DNA from: an uncultured Methylophilaceae bacterium
Lineage (GTDB): Bacteria; Pseudomonadota; Gammaproteobacteria; Burkholderiales; Methylophilaceae
Assembly (NCBI GenBank): GCA_903834185.1
Contig: CAILHX010000012.1
Span: 18,466-82,465 of the forward strand
Direction of reading: 5' to 3'
DNA: 64,000 nt
Part shown: piece after piece, positions 44,088-54,759 of the stretch
Layout of the letters: every line of letters starts with the position of its first letter
Numbering within the stretch: the first letter of the stretch is position 1
Made by a program: the position numbers and the translations under genes
The notes under the pieces: generated by a model
The model's database searches: none
Told to the model about the DNA's origin: nothing
What the model saw: the letters and a program-made list of their open reading frames with translations, nothing else

Positions 44088-46163
44088 TTAGCCGCCAACA
44101 GTATGCACGATGCGTATGGTGCGACCATCCGGGATCTCGTTATGCGCCAGAACGCTGAGGTTAGGTACAGAACGACGCAAAAAGCGCGATAGTACTGAAC
44201 GCAACTGGCTGGGTACAAGTAATACGGAAGGCACGCCCATCTGTTCCTGCTCGGCAGCAGACTGGCTGACCCCTTCCAGCAATTGCTCCGCCAGACCAGG
44301 TTCCAGTCCTGGACCATCCATGCCTGGAGTCTGCGTGGCATGCATCAACATACTTTCCAAACGAGGCTCGAGTGCGATCACCTGTATCTCTTCATTACCC
44401 GCAAACAATTGCTGGGTAATGGCTCGGCCCAAGGCGGTACGTACGGCAGCCGTCAGTATTTCTGTATCCTGGGTGCGCATGGCATGATCCGCCAGCACTT
44501 CCAATATGGTGCGCATGTCACGGATATGAACACCTTCAGCCAGAAGGTTTTGCAACACTTTCTGCAAAGTACTGAGTTGCAGGGTCTTGGGAATAAGATC
44601 TTCCACCAGCTTGGGCGATTCTTTAGCCACACGATCCACCAATTGCTGCGTCTCTTCACGCCCGAGCAATTCAGATGCATGCGTTTGAATGACGTTGGAA
44701 AGGTGGGTCGCGATCACGGTTGAGGCATCTACCACGGTATAACCATAGGCTTGTGCCTGATCACGCATTTCATTCTCGATCCATACCGCAGGCAGGCCGA
44801 AAGTAGGATCTTTGGTCTGGACACCAATCAACTCGCCGCTCACACGACCTGGGTTAATCGCAAGGTATTGATTTACAAAACCCTCGCCCTGACCGATCTC
44901 TACTCCCTTGAGTACGACGCGATATACATTCGGCTTCAGCTCAAGGTTGTCACGGATATGCACGGGTGGAACCAGAAAACCGGAATCCAGCGCAAACTTC
45001 TTGCGGATACCACGAATACGGCGCAGCAACTCTCCATCCTGCCCACGATCCACCAACGGAATCAGACGATAGCCGACTTCCAGCCCGATCACGTCCACAG
45101 ACTGTACATCTTCCCAACCGACTTCCGGCATCTCGTCCGTAGGTGGCGGCGTGACTGCCTTGATCTGATCAGTCCCTTCAAGCGCCATGCGTGCGCGCTT
45201 GTCCATGGTATATCCTATCCAGGCAGCGCCTCCACCCAACAACAGGAAAGCAAAATGTGGCATGCCGGGTATCAAGCCCATGGTGCACAATAATCCGCCA
45301 GTAAGGTAGAGCACCTTGGAATTTGCAAACATTTGACCCACCAACTGGGTGCCAATGTCTTTATCATCATTGCCGCCAACACGAGTTACCACGATACCTG
45401 CGGCCGTAGAGATGATAAGTGCGGGTATTTGTGCTACCAGACCGTCGCCTATCGTGAGCAGGGTATAATTATTCAGTGCGGTAGCGAAATCCAGGTCATG
45501 CTGTACCATGCCGACGATCAAGCCGCCGATAATATTAATAAATACGATCAGGATGCCGGCTACAGCGTCACCGCGCACAAACTTGCTGGCACCGTCCATT
45601 GCACCGTAGAAGTCAGCTTCCTGCGCAATCTCTGAACGACGCTTCCTGGCTTCATCTTCTCCTATCATGCCCGCATTCAAGTCGGCATCAATGGCCATCT
45701 GCTTACCAGGCATCGCGTCCAAAGTGAATCGTGCGCTCACTTCGGCAATGCGGCCGGCACCTTTAGTAATTACCACGAAATTGATAATGACCAGAATGGT
45801 GAAAACGATGATACCAACTGCGTAATTGCCGCCGACCAGGAAATGACCAAAGGCTTCGATCACCTTGCCTGCCGCATCAGGTCCTGTATGCCCCTGAAGC
45901 AATACGATACGTGCGGAAGCCACATTCAGCGACAGCCGCAACAATGTAGTCAGCAGCAAAACCGTGGGGAATGCTGCGAAATCCAGGGGTTTAAGGGTGT
46001 ATATGCTGACCATGATGACAATCATGGCCAACGCAATATTGAAGGTGAATAACAGATCGAGCAGTATAGTAGGCAGAGGCAGTACCATCATGCCCAGAAT
46101 CATGATAATAAGTAATGGTAGTGCAAATTCCCGCAAACCTACTTTTGGGGCTTCAATCGCCAT
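44088..46163 (-). CDS. flhA: flagellar biosynthesis protein FlhA
   Basis: Export gate protein of the flagellar type III secretion system, 691 aa. N-terminal half with eight membrane helices (ALPLLIIMILGMMVLPLP start; the FHIPEP-type segment FTLDAMPGKQMAIDADLNAG), and a C-terminal cytoplasmic domain (EMRDQAQAYGYTVVDASTV, VLQNLLAEGVHIRDMRTIL). It follows flhB on the same strand. Confidence 0.98.
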   Translation of the reverse strand: MAIEAPKVGLREFALPLLIIMILGMMVLPLPTILLDLLFTFNIALAMIVIMVSIYTLKPLDFAAFPTVLLLTTLLRLSLNVASARIVLLQGHTGPDAAGKVIEAFGHFLVGGNYAVGIIVFTILVIINFVVITKGAGRIAEVSARFTLDAMPGKQMAIDADLNAGMIGEDEARKRRSEIAQEADFYGAMDGASKFVRGDAVAGILIVFINIIGGLIVGMVQHDLDFATALNNYTLLTIGDGLVAQIPALIISTAAGIVVTRVGGNDDKDIGTQLVGQMFANSKVLYLTGGLLCTMGLIPGMPHFAFLLLGGGAAWIGYTMDKRARMALEGTDQIKAVTPPPTDEMPEVGWEDVQSVDVIGLEVGYRLIPLVDRGQDGELLRRIRGIRKKFALDSGFLVPPVHIRDNLELKPNVYRVVLKGVEIGQGEGFVNQYLAINPGRVSGELIGVQTKDPTFGLPAVWIENEMRDQAQAYGYTVVDASTVIATHLSNVIQTHASELLGREETQQLVDRVAKESPKLVEDLIPKTLQLSTLQKVLQNLLAEGVHIRDMRTILEVLADHAMRTQDTEILTAAVRTALGRAITQQLFAGNEEIQVIALEPRLESMLMHATQTPGMDGPGLEPGLAEQLLEGVSQSAAEQEQMGVPSVLLVPSQLRSVLSRFLRRSVPNLSVLAHNEIPDGRTIRIVHTVGG

Positions 46164-46215
46164 TCATGCACTCCTGTTTTGCCATTCTATTGCGTTCAAT
46201 TCTTAGTTAAGATCT

Positions 46216-47373
46216 TTAGTTAAACACTACATCTTCCGGCGGTTCAAAATCCAGTTCCTTGGGCACCGGTAAATCTTTAGGTACCAATGGTTGCGCACCT
46301 TCGCCGCTATTATAGCTGCGAAGTTGATAAATATACGCCAGAACTTCTGCCACCGCCGCAAACAATGCAGAAGGGATTTCCTGTTCTATCTCTGCATGTC
46401 GGTAAAGCGCTCGCGCCAACGAGGGGGCTTCCAGGATAGGCACATTGTTTTCCTCACCCAATTCCCGAATGCGCTGAGCTAGCAGATAACTTCCCTTGGC
46501 CAGCACTTTAGGCGCGCGCATGTCATCCGGCTTATAAAGCAAGGCCACGGCATAATGCGTAGGGTTGGTGACGATCACGTCCGCTTTGGGCACCTCCGAC
46601 ATCATGCGTTTTCGTGCGGCTTCACGCTGTAAAGAACGAATACGTCCTTTGATATGCGGATCGCCTTCGCTTTCGCGCATTTCTTTGCGTATTTCTTCTT
46701 TGGTCATGCGTAGCTTGTGATGATATTGCCACAACTGATACGGCACATCCATGACGACGATCACCAGCATCGCCGAAGTGATCAGCACAAAACTCCATCC
46801 CATAATGTGCAGCGCGTGCGGAATAGCTCCAGTGACGGGCTCAGCAGCAAGGCTCAGTATCTCTGCTCGTTTTCCCCAGATGATCCAGAATCCCAGCCCA
46901 CCTACAAGTAAAGCTTTGAATACAGCTTTCACCAACTCCGCCAAACCATTCATGGAAAATACTCGGGCAATGCCCTTTAACGGATTCAGCCGGCCAAAAT
47001 CCGGCTCCAGCGCGTCCACGCTGAACATAAACCCACCAATCGACATCGGCGCCATCAATGCTGCAAGGACCAGAACGACCATAAGCGGTATAAACAAAAA
47101 TATCATGGCAATGACAGAGTCAATAAAGCCACGCCACATCCGCATGGGGTCGGAAAGCGATGCATAGTTAAAAGTGAACCAATGCTGCATCAATGCACGC
47201 AAGCCATCAGCGAAACCCGCACCCAGCACGAGCAGTGCTACCGCGCCAGCCATGGTGATGGCAAATGTGTTGAGTTCTCTGGAACGCGGAATGTTACCTT
47301 TATCACGCGCCTCATCCAGCCTGCGTTGGGACGCCGGCTCAGTTCGTTCAAGATCGCTTTCTTGTTCTGCCAT
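46216..47373 (-). CDS. flhB: flagellar biosynthesis protein FlhB
   Basis: Substrate-specificity switch of the flagellar export gate, 385 aa. Four membrane helices and the C-terminal autocleavage motif NPTH (in ADVIVTNPTHYAVALLYKP). The N-terminus (ERTEPASQRRLDEARDKGNIPRS) is typical. It is 42 bases downstream of moeA and 52 bases upstream of flhA; other flagellar genes are not in the window. Confidence 0.98.
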   Translation of the reverse strand: MAEQESDLERTEPASQRRLDEARDKGNIPRSRELNTFAITMAGAVALLVLGAGFADGLRALMQHWFTFNYASLSDPMRMWRGFIDSVIAMIFLFIPLMVVLVLAALMAPMSIGGFMFSVDALEPDFGRLNPLKGIARVFSMNGLAELVKAVFKALLVGGLGFWIIWGKRAEILSLAAEPVTGAIPHALHIMGWSFVLITSAMLVIVVMDVPYQLWQYHHKLRMTKEEIRKEMRESEGDPHIKGRIRSLQREAARKRMMSEVPKADVIVTNPTHYAVALLYKPDDMRAPKVLAKGSYLLAQRIRELGEENNVPILEAPSLARALYRHAEIEQEIPSALFAAVAEVLAYIYQLRSYNSGEGAQPLVPKDLPVPKELDFEPPEDVVFN

Positions 47374-47415
47374 GATGAATCAGATTATAGCGTAAGTGTC
47401 TGTAAAACAAATACT

Positions 47416-48681
47416 TTACACTAATCCATCCAAAACCTGTACTTGCACTACCGTTCCGGCAGCTACATTTGCGCAATCCTGATCCAGGACCACAAAGCAA
47501 TTGGCGGCACTCATCGAGCTTAATATGCTGGAGCCTTGATTACCGGTAAGCCTTACTTTCCATACTCCATCGGCATCCCGGCTTAAGACGCCGCGCTGAA
47601 ATTCAGTACGTCCCGGCATTTTTCTGATCTCATCAAGGCAAATTGCAGACAATAATGGCAGCGGCATAGTCTGGCTGTTTCCCATTAACAGCAATAGAGC
47701 TTCACGCACAAACTGATAGAAGGTCACCATTACTGCCACAGGGTTGCCAGGCAAACCAAAATAATGGGCATTGCCTATCTTGCCGTAGGCCAGAGGTCTG
47801 CCCGGCTTCATGGCGATTTTCCAGAACACCACCTGACCCAGCTTTTCCAATAACAATTTCATGAAATCGGCCTCGCCTACCGATACCCCACCGCTGGTCA
47901 TCACCACATCAGCAGACTTTGAAGCATTGATCAACGCCTGTTCGAGTAAAACCGGATCGTCACGCACCACACCCATGTCGATCACTTCCACACCCAACCT
48001 CATCAACATGCCATAAATGGTATAGCGATTGCTATCGTAGACTTGCCCTGTCGCCAATGCTTGACCAACACTGGAAAGTTCATCGCCAGTGGAGAAAAAA
48101 GCCACCCGTAAGCGTCGGTACACCTGGACTTCGCTCATACCCAGTGATGCGACTAACCCCAGATCTGCCGGTCGCATCAAATGTCCGCTGGGCAATACCA
48201 CTTGCCCCAGCTTCAAATCTTCACCCGCAAAACGGCGATGCTGCCCGGGCTTGGCTCCAGACAAAAAACGAATGCCCTCACCTTCGACTTGCACCTGTTC
48301 TTGCGGAATGACGGTATCTGTTTTATCCGGCATCATCGCGCCCGTCATGATGCGCACGCATTCACCACGCCCGACTTTTCCGGTAAAGGCTTTTCCGGCG
48401 AAAGCAGCGCCGATCAGCTTCAGTTTGCCACTATCAATATCATCGCCATTGAACGCGTAACCGTCCATTGCCGAATTGTCATAATTAGGGACATTTCCAG
48501 GAGAAATGATGTCCGCTGCCAATACGCGTCCTAAAGCGGACAGTATGGGTAACTTTTCTACACTATCCACAGGGACGAGGTATTGGCGTATGAGCCGCCT
48601 CGCCTGCTCCACCGGCATTGAATTTGGATCGTAATCATCGATGCAGCTCGCGGCTATAAAATCCACTTTGCCATTATTCAT
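47416..48681 (-). CDS. moeA: molybdopterin molybdenumtransferase MoeA
   Basis: Inserts molybdate into adenylated molybdopterin. The 421-aa protein has VPNYDNSAMDGYAFN, TGAMMPDKTDTVIPQEQV, and the MoCF motifs GGVSVGEADFMK and LPGNPVAVMVTFYQF. It lies in the moaA-mobA-mobB-moeA run. Confidence 0.95.
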   Translation of the reverse strand: MNNGKVDFIAASCIDDYDPNSMPVEQARRLIRQYLVPVDSVEKLPILSALGRVLAADIISPGNVPNYDNSAMDGYAFNGDDIDSGKLKLIGAAFAGKAFTGKVGRGECVRIMTGAMMPDKTDTVIPQEQVQVEGEGIRFLSGAKPGQHRRFAGEDLKLGQVVLPSGHLMRPADLGLVASLGMSEVQVYRRLRVAFFSTGDELSSVGQALATGQVYDSNRYTIYGMLMRLGVEVIDMGVVRDDPVLLEQALINASKSADVVMTSGGVSVGEADFMKLLLEKLGQVVFWKIAMKPGRPLAYGKIGNAHYFGLPGNPVAVMVTFYQFVREALLLLMGNSQTMPLPLLSAICLDEIRKMPGRTEFQRGVLSRDADGVWKVRLTGNQGSSILSSMSAANCFVVLDQDCANVAAGTVVQVQVLDGLV

Positions 48682-48708
48682 TTACTTGCTCTCATTGCCT
48701 TGTGCTCA

Positions 48709-49233
48709 TTAACTGTTCTTCAACCACGCTTGTATAAATGCGGAAATGTTAACCGGATTATTCAGATCCAGCACCGGCAAATGGGTTTTCACTTCACCAT
48801 CGCTCGCAATAGCGATTATGTGTGCATCGTGTGAAGCCAGCAATGGCTTACCCAATGCAGGGCGATAGATCTCAATCCTGGGAATGGGCGCCTGCTTGAA
48901 TCCTTCTACTACAATTAAATCTGCCAGGCCGGTATCCATATGTCCCACCAATTCCTGCAAATCAGGTTCGCTATCGTTTCCATTGCTTGATCTCTCTGTC
49001 ATCAATGCCCAGCGCTCCTTTGAGCTCAGCAAAGTCTGTACCGCACCCGACTTGCGTAAGCGGTAACTGTCTTTTCCTGGCTGGTCTATGTCGAAAGGGT
49101 GGTGGGTATGCTTGATGACCGACACACGCAGGCCAGTCTCAACCAGCAACGGAATAACGTTGCTGATCAAGGTTGTTTTGCCGGTACCACTGGCGTATGC
49201 GCAGAATCCAAGTAATGGTGTACTTAATCTCAT
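48709..49233 (-). CDS. mobB: molybdopterin-guanine dinucleotide biosynthesis protein MobB
   Basis: GTP-binding accessory protein for the MobA step. 174 aa from the ATG at 49233, four bases after the mobA stop; the frame is open further upstream into mobA but with no better start. It has the P-loop ASGTGKTT and ends in a short C-terminal domain; HTHHPFDIDQPGKDSYRLR is conserved. Confidence 0.92.
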   Translation of the reverse strand: MRLSTPLLGFCAYASGTGKTTLISNVIPLLVETGLRVSVIKHTHHPFDIDQPGKDSYRLRKSGAVQTLLSSKERWALMTERSSNGNDSEPDLQELVGHMDTGLADLIVVEGFKQAPIPRIEIYRPALGKPLLASHDAHIIAIASDGEVKTHLPVLDLNNPVNISAFIQAWLKNS

Positions 49234-49237
49234 GTAC

Positions 49238-49807
49238 TCAATTTTCTGCTGCCAATTGCTGCGGCGTATTGATGTTTTTGAACGCGTCTGCCTGATCATC
49301 AAAATCGACTTCTACTGTTTTCAAGTCGGCATACCAGGCATCAAATTTGCGACCGCCCGCATCAAGAAAGGCAGTCAGATGTGGCAACAAGCTGCGTTGA
49401 CAGAGACAGAACACCGGATGTGGCTGGCCAAAGGTCTTTGCCATCGCAAGCTGCGCCCTGTTTTCCAGCAAGGCTGATTGTAATCGAGCAATCAAATCAG
49501 GCGGCAGAAAAGGTGAGTCGCAAGGCACGGTGGCGACCAAGTCATTGCTTGCCTCAATCAACCCAACTTGCAATCCGGCCAGAGGCCCGGCATATCCCGT
49601 TAAGTTGTCTGTGATGACGCGATAGCCAAATGCAGCATATTGCTCCAGATGCTGGTTTGCATTTACTAATATTTCATCGACCTGTGGCACAAGCCGTTTT
49701 AGCACATGTTGCGCCAGAGCCGAACCGTGCAATAGCGCCAGACCTTTGTCCACACCACCCATACGACGGCCTAATCCACCTGCCAAAACGATTCCCGTGA
49801 TTTTCAT
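49238..49807 (-). CDS. mobA: molybdenum cofactor guanylyltransferase MobA
   Basis: Attaches GMP to Mo-molybdopterin to form MGD. The 189-aa protein begins ITGIVLAGGLGRRMGGVDKG, the nucleotidyltransferase signature, with TVPCDSPFLPPDL as the metal-binding part. 29 bases after moaA on the same strand. Presence of MobA implies DMSO-reductase-type enzymes such as formate dehydrogenase or nitrate reductase elsewhere. Confidence 0.95.
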   Translation of the reverse strand: MKITGIVLAGGLGRRMGGVDKGLALLHGSALAQHVLKRLVPQVDEILVNANQHLEQYAAFGYRVITDNLTGYAGPLAGLQVGLIEASNDLVATVPCDSPFLPPDLIARLQSALLENRAQLAMAKTFGQPHPVFCLCQRSLLPHLTAFLDAGGRKFDAWYADLKTVEVDFDDQADAFKNINTPQQLAAEN

Positions 49808-49836
49808 GGCACTGTATCTGCAATCTCATGTGCGGA

Positions 49837-50847
49837 TCAACCGCCGGTGACTGACATAAAACGAACGACCGAGGTAGATGCACGCTGCAAATCAAAATCG
49901 TGACCTTTGGGTTTTATCTGCATGCTCTGCATTATTGCGGCTCGTAATGGAGCATCGTCGTCAGGATTTTCACGTAATATCGGCATCAAATCCACTTTGT
50001 CTTCCTGGCCCAGGCATAAATACAATTGACCATTGCAGGTAATACGCACCCGATTGCAGGCTTCACAAAAATTGTGACTATGAGGAGAAATAAACCCGAC
50101 TTTGGTTTTGCTGTTTGGAATGCGCCAGTAGCGCGCGGGGCCGCCAGAGTTCTCAGCGCTGGGGATCAGCGTATAGGATTTTTGTAATCCTGCCAGCGTT
50201 TCATCGTTGCTTACACAAGTGGAGTCACGACTATGATCCACCTTACCCATCGGCATTTCTTCGATAAAGGAAATATCGATCTCCTGCTCTATTGCGAACT
50301 GCACAAGTTGATCCGCTTCATCATCATTGATGCCGCGCATCAATACCGTATTGAGTTTAATCCCTGAAAATCCGGCCTTTTTTGCGGCTGCCAAACCGCG
50401 CAACACTTTGTTCAAATCTCCGGTACGCGTGATACGTTTGAAACGCTCTGCGTCCAGACTATCCACGCTGATATTGATGCGACTCACGCCTGCGGCATAT
50501 AAAGCATCTGCATGCAGTTCAAGTTGAGATCCATTCGTGGTAGTGACCAGTTCACGCAGACCGGGTAAATGGCCGATTTCGTTGTATAACCATAAAGCAT
50601 TCTTACGCACCAGAGGCTCACCACCAGTAATACGTACTTTGCTGACACCCAATTCCACAAAGACCTTCACCAATCGCGCACATTCTTCCAGCGACAACAC
50701 CTCGTCACGTGGCAAGAACGTCATCTGTTCATTCATGCAATAAACGCAACGGAAATCACAACGATCGGTGATAGACAAGCGTATGTAGTCAACCTTACGC
50801 CCGAAGCGGTCAATTAATGATGATATGTTGTCAACATTGGATTTCAT
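49837..50847 (-). CDS. moaA: GTP 3',8-cyclase MoaA
   Basis: Radical SAM enzyme starting molybdopterin synthesis. 336 aa with the N-terminal cluster motif CDFRCVYC, SAM-binding ITGGEPLV, the C-terminal cluster cysteines CEACNRVRITCNGQLYLCLG, and the conserved C-terminal Gly-Gly (SVTGG) needed for activity. First gene of the Mo cofactor run, divergent from trhO. Confidence 0.96.
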   Translation of the reverse strand: MKSNVDNISSLIDRFGRKVDYIRLSITDRCDFRCVYCMNEQMTFLPRDEVLSLEECARLVKVFVELGVSKVRITGGEPLVRKNALWLYNEIGHLPGLRELVTTTNGSQLELHADALYAAGVSRINISVDSLDAERFKRITRTGDLNKVLRGLAAAKKAGFSGIKLNTVLMRGINDDEADQLVQFAIEQEIDISFIEEMPMGKVDHSRDSTCVSNDETLAGLQKSYTLIPSAENSGGPARYWRIPNSKTKVGFISPHSHNFCEACNRVRITCNGQLYLCLGQEDKVDLMPILRENPDDDAPLRAAIMQSMQIKPKGHDFDLQRASTSVVRFMSVTGG

Positions 50848-50956
50848 ATGTTATATCCTACCATTTTTCTTAAATCAGCCATTCCCAAGACTTTTATGAC
50901 TAACAAACTTATGAGCAGCTGCACTTGCTACAACACAGCAGCAATAGGATATCCAC

Positions 50957-51916
50957 GTGCCTAACTTACCCGTAGTAGTCGCCGCTCTTTATAAATTCGC
51001 CAGTTTGCCGGACTACCGCCAATTACAACCCAAACTTCTGGATTTTTGCCTGCTGCAAAAGCTAAAGGGCACATTGCTGTTGGCTGAAGAAGGGATCAAC
51101 GGCACTGTTGCAGGAAGCCGTGAAGCGATTGATGCGCTCATCGCTTTTCTCAAAGCGGATGTTCGTTTTAGTGACATCGAACACAAAGAATCGTATGCCG
51201 AGAAAACTCCTTTTTACCGCATGAAAGTGCGCCTGAAAAAGGAGATCGTGACGCTAGGTGTTCCAGGTATCAGCCCTACCCGCAAGGTAGGCACTTATGT
51301 TGCGCCGCAGGCCTGGAATGCTCTCATTTCAGACCCTGAAGTGGTGCTGATCGATACACGCAACAGCTATGAGTATGACATCGGAACATTTCGCGGTGCA
51401 CTAGACCCACACACCAATACGTTCAGAGAGTTTCCCGCATATGTGAACAAGGCCCTTGATCCGGCCAAGCATAAAAAAGTAGCGATGTTTTGCACCGGTG
51501 GCATACGCTGCGAGAAAGCCAGTTCGCTGATGATAGAACTGGGATTTGAGGAGGTTTACCATCTTCAGGGAGGCATACTGAAATATCTGGAAGAAGTCCC
51601 AGTAGAGCAAAGTCTGTGGCAGGGAGAATGTTTCGTATTCGATCAACGGGTCGCCGTAGGGCCGGGTTTGGAACTCGGACATTACGATCAATGTTATACC
51701 TGCCGCCATCCGATTTCTGAGGAAGACAAGGCATCGCCTGACTTTGTACAAGGAGTCTCCTGCCCGCACTGCATAGCTCAGCTGACTGAAGAGAAACGCG
51801 CCAGTGCAGCGGAACGGCAGTTGCAAGTAGAGTTGGCGCTAAAGCAAGGACGAGCCCATATCGGAGAGCCGCAAAAAAAACGAGCGCGAATTAGTTCGCG
51901 TGTTGAAAAAGTCTGA
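50957..51916 (+). CDS. trhO: tRNA uridine(34) hydroxylase TrhO (rhodanese family)
   Basis: Oxygen-dependent enzyme for 5-hydroxyuridine at U34 of tRNAs. 319 aa with an N-terminal acylphosphatase-like domain ([17 protein letters not shown]), a rhodanese domain with active-site Cys in [18 protein letters not shown], and a C-terminal zinc-like cluster (CYTCRHPI...CPHC). It starts at GTG 50957. The 3' end overlaps the opposite-strand GT39 gene by 26 bases. Confidence 0.93.
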   Translation: MPNLPVVVAALYKFASLPDYRQLQPKLLDFCLLQKLKGTLLLAEEGINGTVAGSREAIDALIAFLKADVRFSDIEHKESYAEKTPFYRMKVRLKKEIVTLGVPGISPTRKVGTYVAPQAWNALISDPEVVLIDTRNSYEYDIGTFRGALDPHTNTFREFPAYVNKALDPAKHKKVAMFCTGGIRCEKASSLMIELGFEEVYHLQGGILKYLEEVPVEQSLWQGECFVFDQRVAVGPGLELGHYDQCYTCRHPISEEDKASPDFVQGVSCPHCIAQLTEEKRASAAERQLQVELALKQGRAHIGEPQKKRARISSRVEKV

Positions 51917-53531
51917 AACTCTCGTGCCTGTCGCTAGGGCGCTTGCCTTTCCAGATTAGCGTCCAGTCACTGCCAGGATCTATCTTGTCACGATCACGCT
52001 CATCCTGGATCAGATACAAATCACAAGCACGCAGATTTTGTACCAGTTCAAAGCGCTGAACTTTCTGGTTGATGTAGTAATCAATCGCCGCGCGTTGTGA
52101 TGGCCCTAAGTCTCGACCCGTGATACAGCCAAACTGCGCAGGTAAGGCTTTTTGCATGGATGCGAACACAGGCTGGTAGCTTTTTGCCGCATCCAGCCAG
52201 GGCAGCCACAAGGTCATCACCAGCCCCCATGCCATGGTCATGCCTACCGCCCAATCGGTAACGGCGGCACGGTTGGAGCGGTGACTTTTGAATACCACTG
52301 CCACCCACAGCAATGTGAGTGCAATTGCCAATGCCGTCGCTATAAAATTAATATGCGGCACGTAACTGCTGGAAAGTATATGCGCACGCCCGGCCAATTT
52401 AGTCGGCACACCCATCGTCATTGCCACCCATCCCGTCCACACCAGTACCGCCAAAGAACCAAACAGCATCACGCCGAACCAGCTCAGTGCACTGGCATAG
52501 CTGCGTTGCAACTTGTCTATGGCGGGAGTTGCCAGTGCTGTGAGTGGCAGTAAAAAAGGCAATAGATAGACATCGTTATTACTGATACCTGTACCCAGAA
52601 TCGCGAATTGCACTAAAAAGAATAACAGCGATATTTGTACTGAACTATGGTTGGGACGCATGCTCCACAAAGTCCATAAGGCCAGAGGCAGCGCCGGCCA
52701 GGCGTACCAGGCGAGGCCTTTCACAACATATCCAGTGTGATTGGCAATTGCCCGGCTATCAGTCAGCCATGTATGAAACAGATCCGGCGAATTTTGATAT
52801 AACAAGATAAGCCAAGGCGCAATCCAAGGTGTAGCGACGATCATCATGGTGCCCAGTGTTTGAGCATACGATGGCCGCCGCCAATGATTGGCCAAAAGAG
52901 GCAGCAATAATGCCATGGTCAGCGTGACTTCAAGGTTTAGCAAACCTTTGGCAAGGAAACCGATGCCGACACCAAAACCAAGGATCAATCCCGACCGCAA
53001 TGGTCGCCGCGGGGCTAGCGTCAAGCCATAGAATGTCATGGCATACGCAGTGAGACCCGCCACTTCCGGGCTGATCATATGCGCGGAAAAAACCATGCCT
53101 ATGGAGCTAATGAAAATCAGTGTTGCCTGCCGCCCAGTACCCTTACCCCAAAGTTCGCGTCCGGCCATGCCCACAAATAATAAGGTCAATGTCATCCATA
53201 AGCCGCTGACCAGTCTTGCCGCATCATGCATCGCGAGCAAAGGTGAAAACAGTTTGGCGAAGAGTGCCGCAGAAAGGTAATACAGCGGAGGGTTCTTTAC
53301 CGTGGCCTCTCCTGCCATCATCGGTATCAGCCAGTCTCCGCCACTCAGCAGATGCTTGATGATGCTGATGCTTTGCAGCTCATCCGGTTTCCACGGCATG
53401 TGGCCTGTCAGACCAAAAACAATCCATAGCCCGCATAGCACAATAAGCAAACGTGTTTTGGTACGTTCGCCGACATTTGGCTTGGGGTTGGCAAACACAG
53501 ATTGCCAGTCGTGATCTAGTCCAGGCGACAT
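51891..53531 (-). CDS. GT39-like glycosyltransferase (ArnT/dolichyl-phosphate-mannose type)
   Basis: 546-aa membrane protein with about 11-12 helices and the GT-C start [26 protein letters not shown], where the Asp-Glu is the likely catalytic pair, and [14 protein letters not shown]. It would transfer a sugar from a polyprenyl phosphate in the periplasm, for example to lipid A or protein. Substrate not deducible. It overlaps the trhO end antisense. Confidence 0.82.
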   Translation of the reverse strand: MSPGLDHDWQSVFANPKPNVGERTKTRLLIVLCGLWIVFGLTGHMPWKPDELQSISIIKHLLSGGDWLIPMMAGEATVKNPPLYYLSAALFAKLFSPLLAMHDAARLVSGLWMTLTLLFVGMAGRELWGKGTGRQATLIFISSIGMVFSAHMISPEVAGLTAYAMTFYGLTLAPRRPLRSGLILGFGVGIGFLAKGLLNLEVTLTMALLLPLLANHWRRPSYAQTLGTMMIVATPWIAPWLILLYQNSPDLFHTWLTDSRAIANHTGYVVKGLAWYAWPALPLALWTLWSMRPNHSSVQISLLFFLVQFAILGTGISNNDVYLLPFLLPLTALATPAIDKLQRSYASALSWFGVMLFGSLAVLVWTGWVAMTMGVPTKLAGRAHILSSSYVPHINFIATALAIALTLLWVAVVFKSHRSNRAAVTDWAVGMTMAWGLVMTLWLPWLDAAKSYQPVFASMQKALPAQFGCITGRDLGPSQRAAIDYYINQKVQRFELVQNLRACDLYLIQDERDRDKIDPGSDWTLIWKGKRPSDRHESFRLFQHAN

Positions 53532-53584
53532 AGGATTTGTTTTAGGTTTTGTTTAATCATTGAATTTCGTCCATTTTAGCAAAT

Positions 53585-53612
53585 AAAAAAGGCAGCCTAG
53601 GCTGCCTTTTTT
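53585..53612. terminator. bidirectional terminator downstream of rpmE
   Basis: Palindrome GGCAGCCTAGGCTGCC (53591-53606) flanked by six A and six T. Confidence 0.9.
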
Positions 53613-53628
53613 GTATCAACAACATCAA

Positions 53629-53835
53629 TTACATACTGTATTTTTGGCGGAATTTCTCAACGCGACCGGCAGTGTCTACAATTTTCTGCTTACCAGTGTA
53701 AAACGGGTGGCATTGCGAACATACTTCAATCGTGAGATCACGGCCAGCTGTGGAGCGGGTTTTGAACTTGTTACCGCAGCTGCAAGTAACGCTGATTTCT
53801 TCGTAAGCTGGATGGATTTCTGGTTTCATTTTCAT
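53629..53835 (-). CDS. rpmE: 50S ribosomal protein L31 (zinc-type)
   Basis: 68 aa. The cysteines CSCGNKF and [13 protein letters not shown] identify the zinc-binding form of L31. AAGGAG ribosome-binding site and its own terminator. Confidence 0.97.
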   Translation of the reverse strand: MKMKPEIHPAYEEISVTCSCGNKFKTRSTAGRDLTIEVCSQCHPFYTGKQKIVDTAGRVEKFRQKYSM

Positions 53836-53937
53836 TACTCCTTACAAGGCTGGTTACAATGTCATTTAATGACGACTTCTTAATGACTATTGCAATAAAG
53901 CGCGCGATTATCCGCGAAAACAGCAACGAACGCAATC

Positions 53938-54759
53938 TTAATCTGCATCCGACTTTGCAGCGGCATCAGCTATTTGCGGTGGCACAGTCTCGTCTTTAGT
54001 GATGAGTTGGTAGCTACTGGATTTGATGCCAGCCACACCCAGCTTCAGACGTATCGTTGCAATGCCATGTGCAGCAAGACCCGAAGCAATATCCAGGTTC
54101 TTTGGCAGGTACTCCTGCGGAGTGAATGTGCGTGTTGCCACTGCCTGATTATTTGTATCCATCAGCGTGAGTTCGATCTGGGGATAAACCTGAGGAAATT
54201 CGGCCCTGTTGTTCAAGGTGCTTTCCAATATCAGTACATCGTCATGCTGCGGGTCGCTCAGCAGACGATGATCCTCGATATTCACAAGCGCAGCCTGATG
54301 CGGCAACGCCACGCTGCAGTTGAATAGCTGACATGCCATCGCAAATGCCGGGTAACTACGCGGCAGTTTCTCAATGACTTGAGCGCGATAATGGAATGCA
54401 CTCTGCACAACGGCTATCGCCAACAGTACCATCACAGCAGTCAGAGTCTTCAAGGCCGCCGGCCAGACAAAGCGTCTTCGTTGAAACAGGTTTTCAGGCA
54501 ACAACGGCGGTGCAGTAAAAGCAGGTGCGGGAGTTTCTATCGCGCTTATGGCAGATCTCGGTTCAGGTTCAGTCGCCGCGATTTGCGGTGCTTGCTCTAG
54601 CGCAACGTCAGCGGTATCGGCAATCTCTGATTGATGTTCAAACGCATTGAATACATGCTGGCAAACACTGCATCGCCCCTCACCGGAAGCACTGGCAAGC
54701 TGATCGCGCTGCACTTTGAACATGGTGCCGCAAGCTGGACATGTCGTCACCAGACTCAA
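53938..54759 (-). CDS. zinc-ribbon and DUF3426 membrane protein
   Basis: 273 aa. N-terminal MJ0042-type zinc ribbon (CPACGTMFKVQ...CSVCQHVFNAF), an Ala/Pro linker, one membrane helix (about 103-122) and a C-terminal DUF3426 domain (VALPHQAALVNIEDHRLLSD). The family commonly follows prmA in betaproteobacteria; function unknown, possibly envelope related. Its start overlaps the prmA stop by four bases. Confidence 0.88.
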   Translation of the reverse strand: MSLVTTCPACGTMFKVQRDQLASASGEGRCSVCQHVFNAFEHQSEIADTADVALEQAPQIAATEPEPRSAISAIETPAPAFTAPPLLPENLFQRRRFVWPAALKTLTAVMVLLAIAVVQSAFHYRAQVIEKLPRSYPAFAMACQLFNCSVALPHQAALVNIEDHRLLSDPQHDDVLILESTLNNRAEFPQVYPQIELTLMDTNNQAVATRTFTPQEYLPKNLDIASGLAAHGIATIRLKLGVAGIKSSSYQLITKDETVPPQIADAAAKSDAD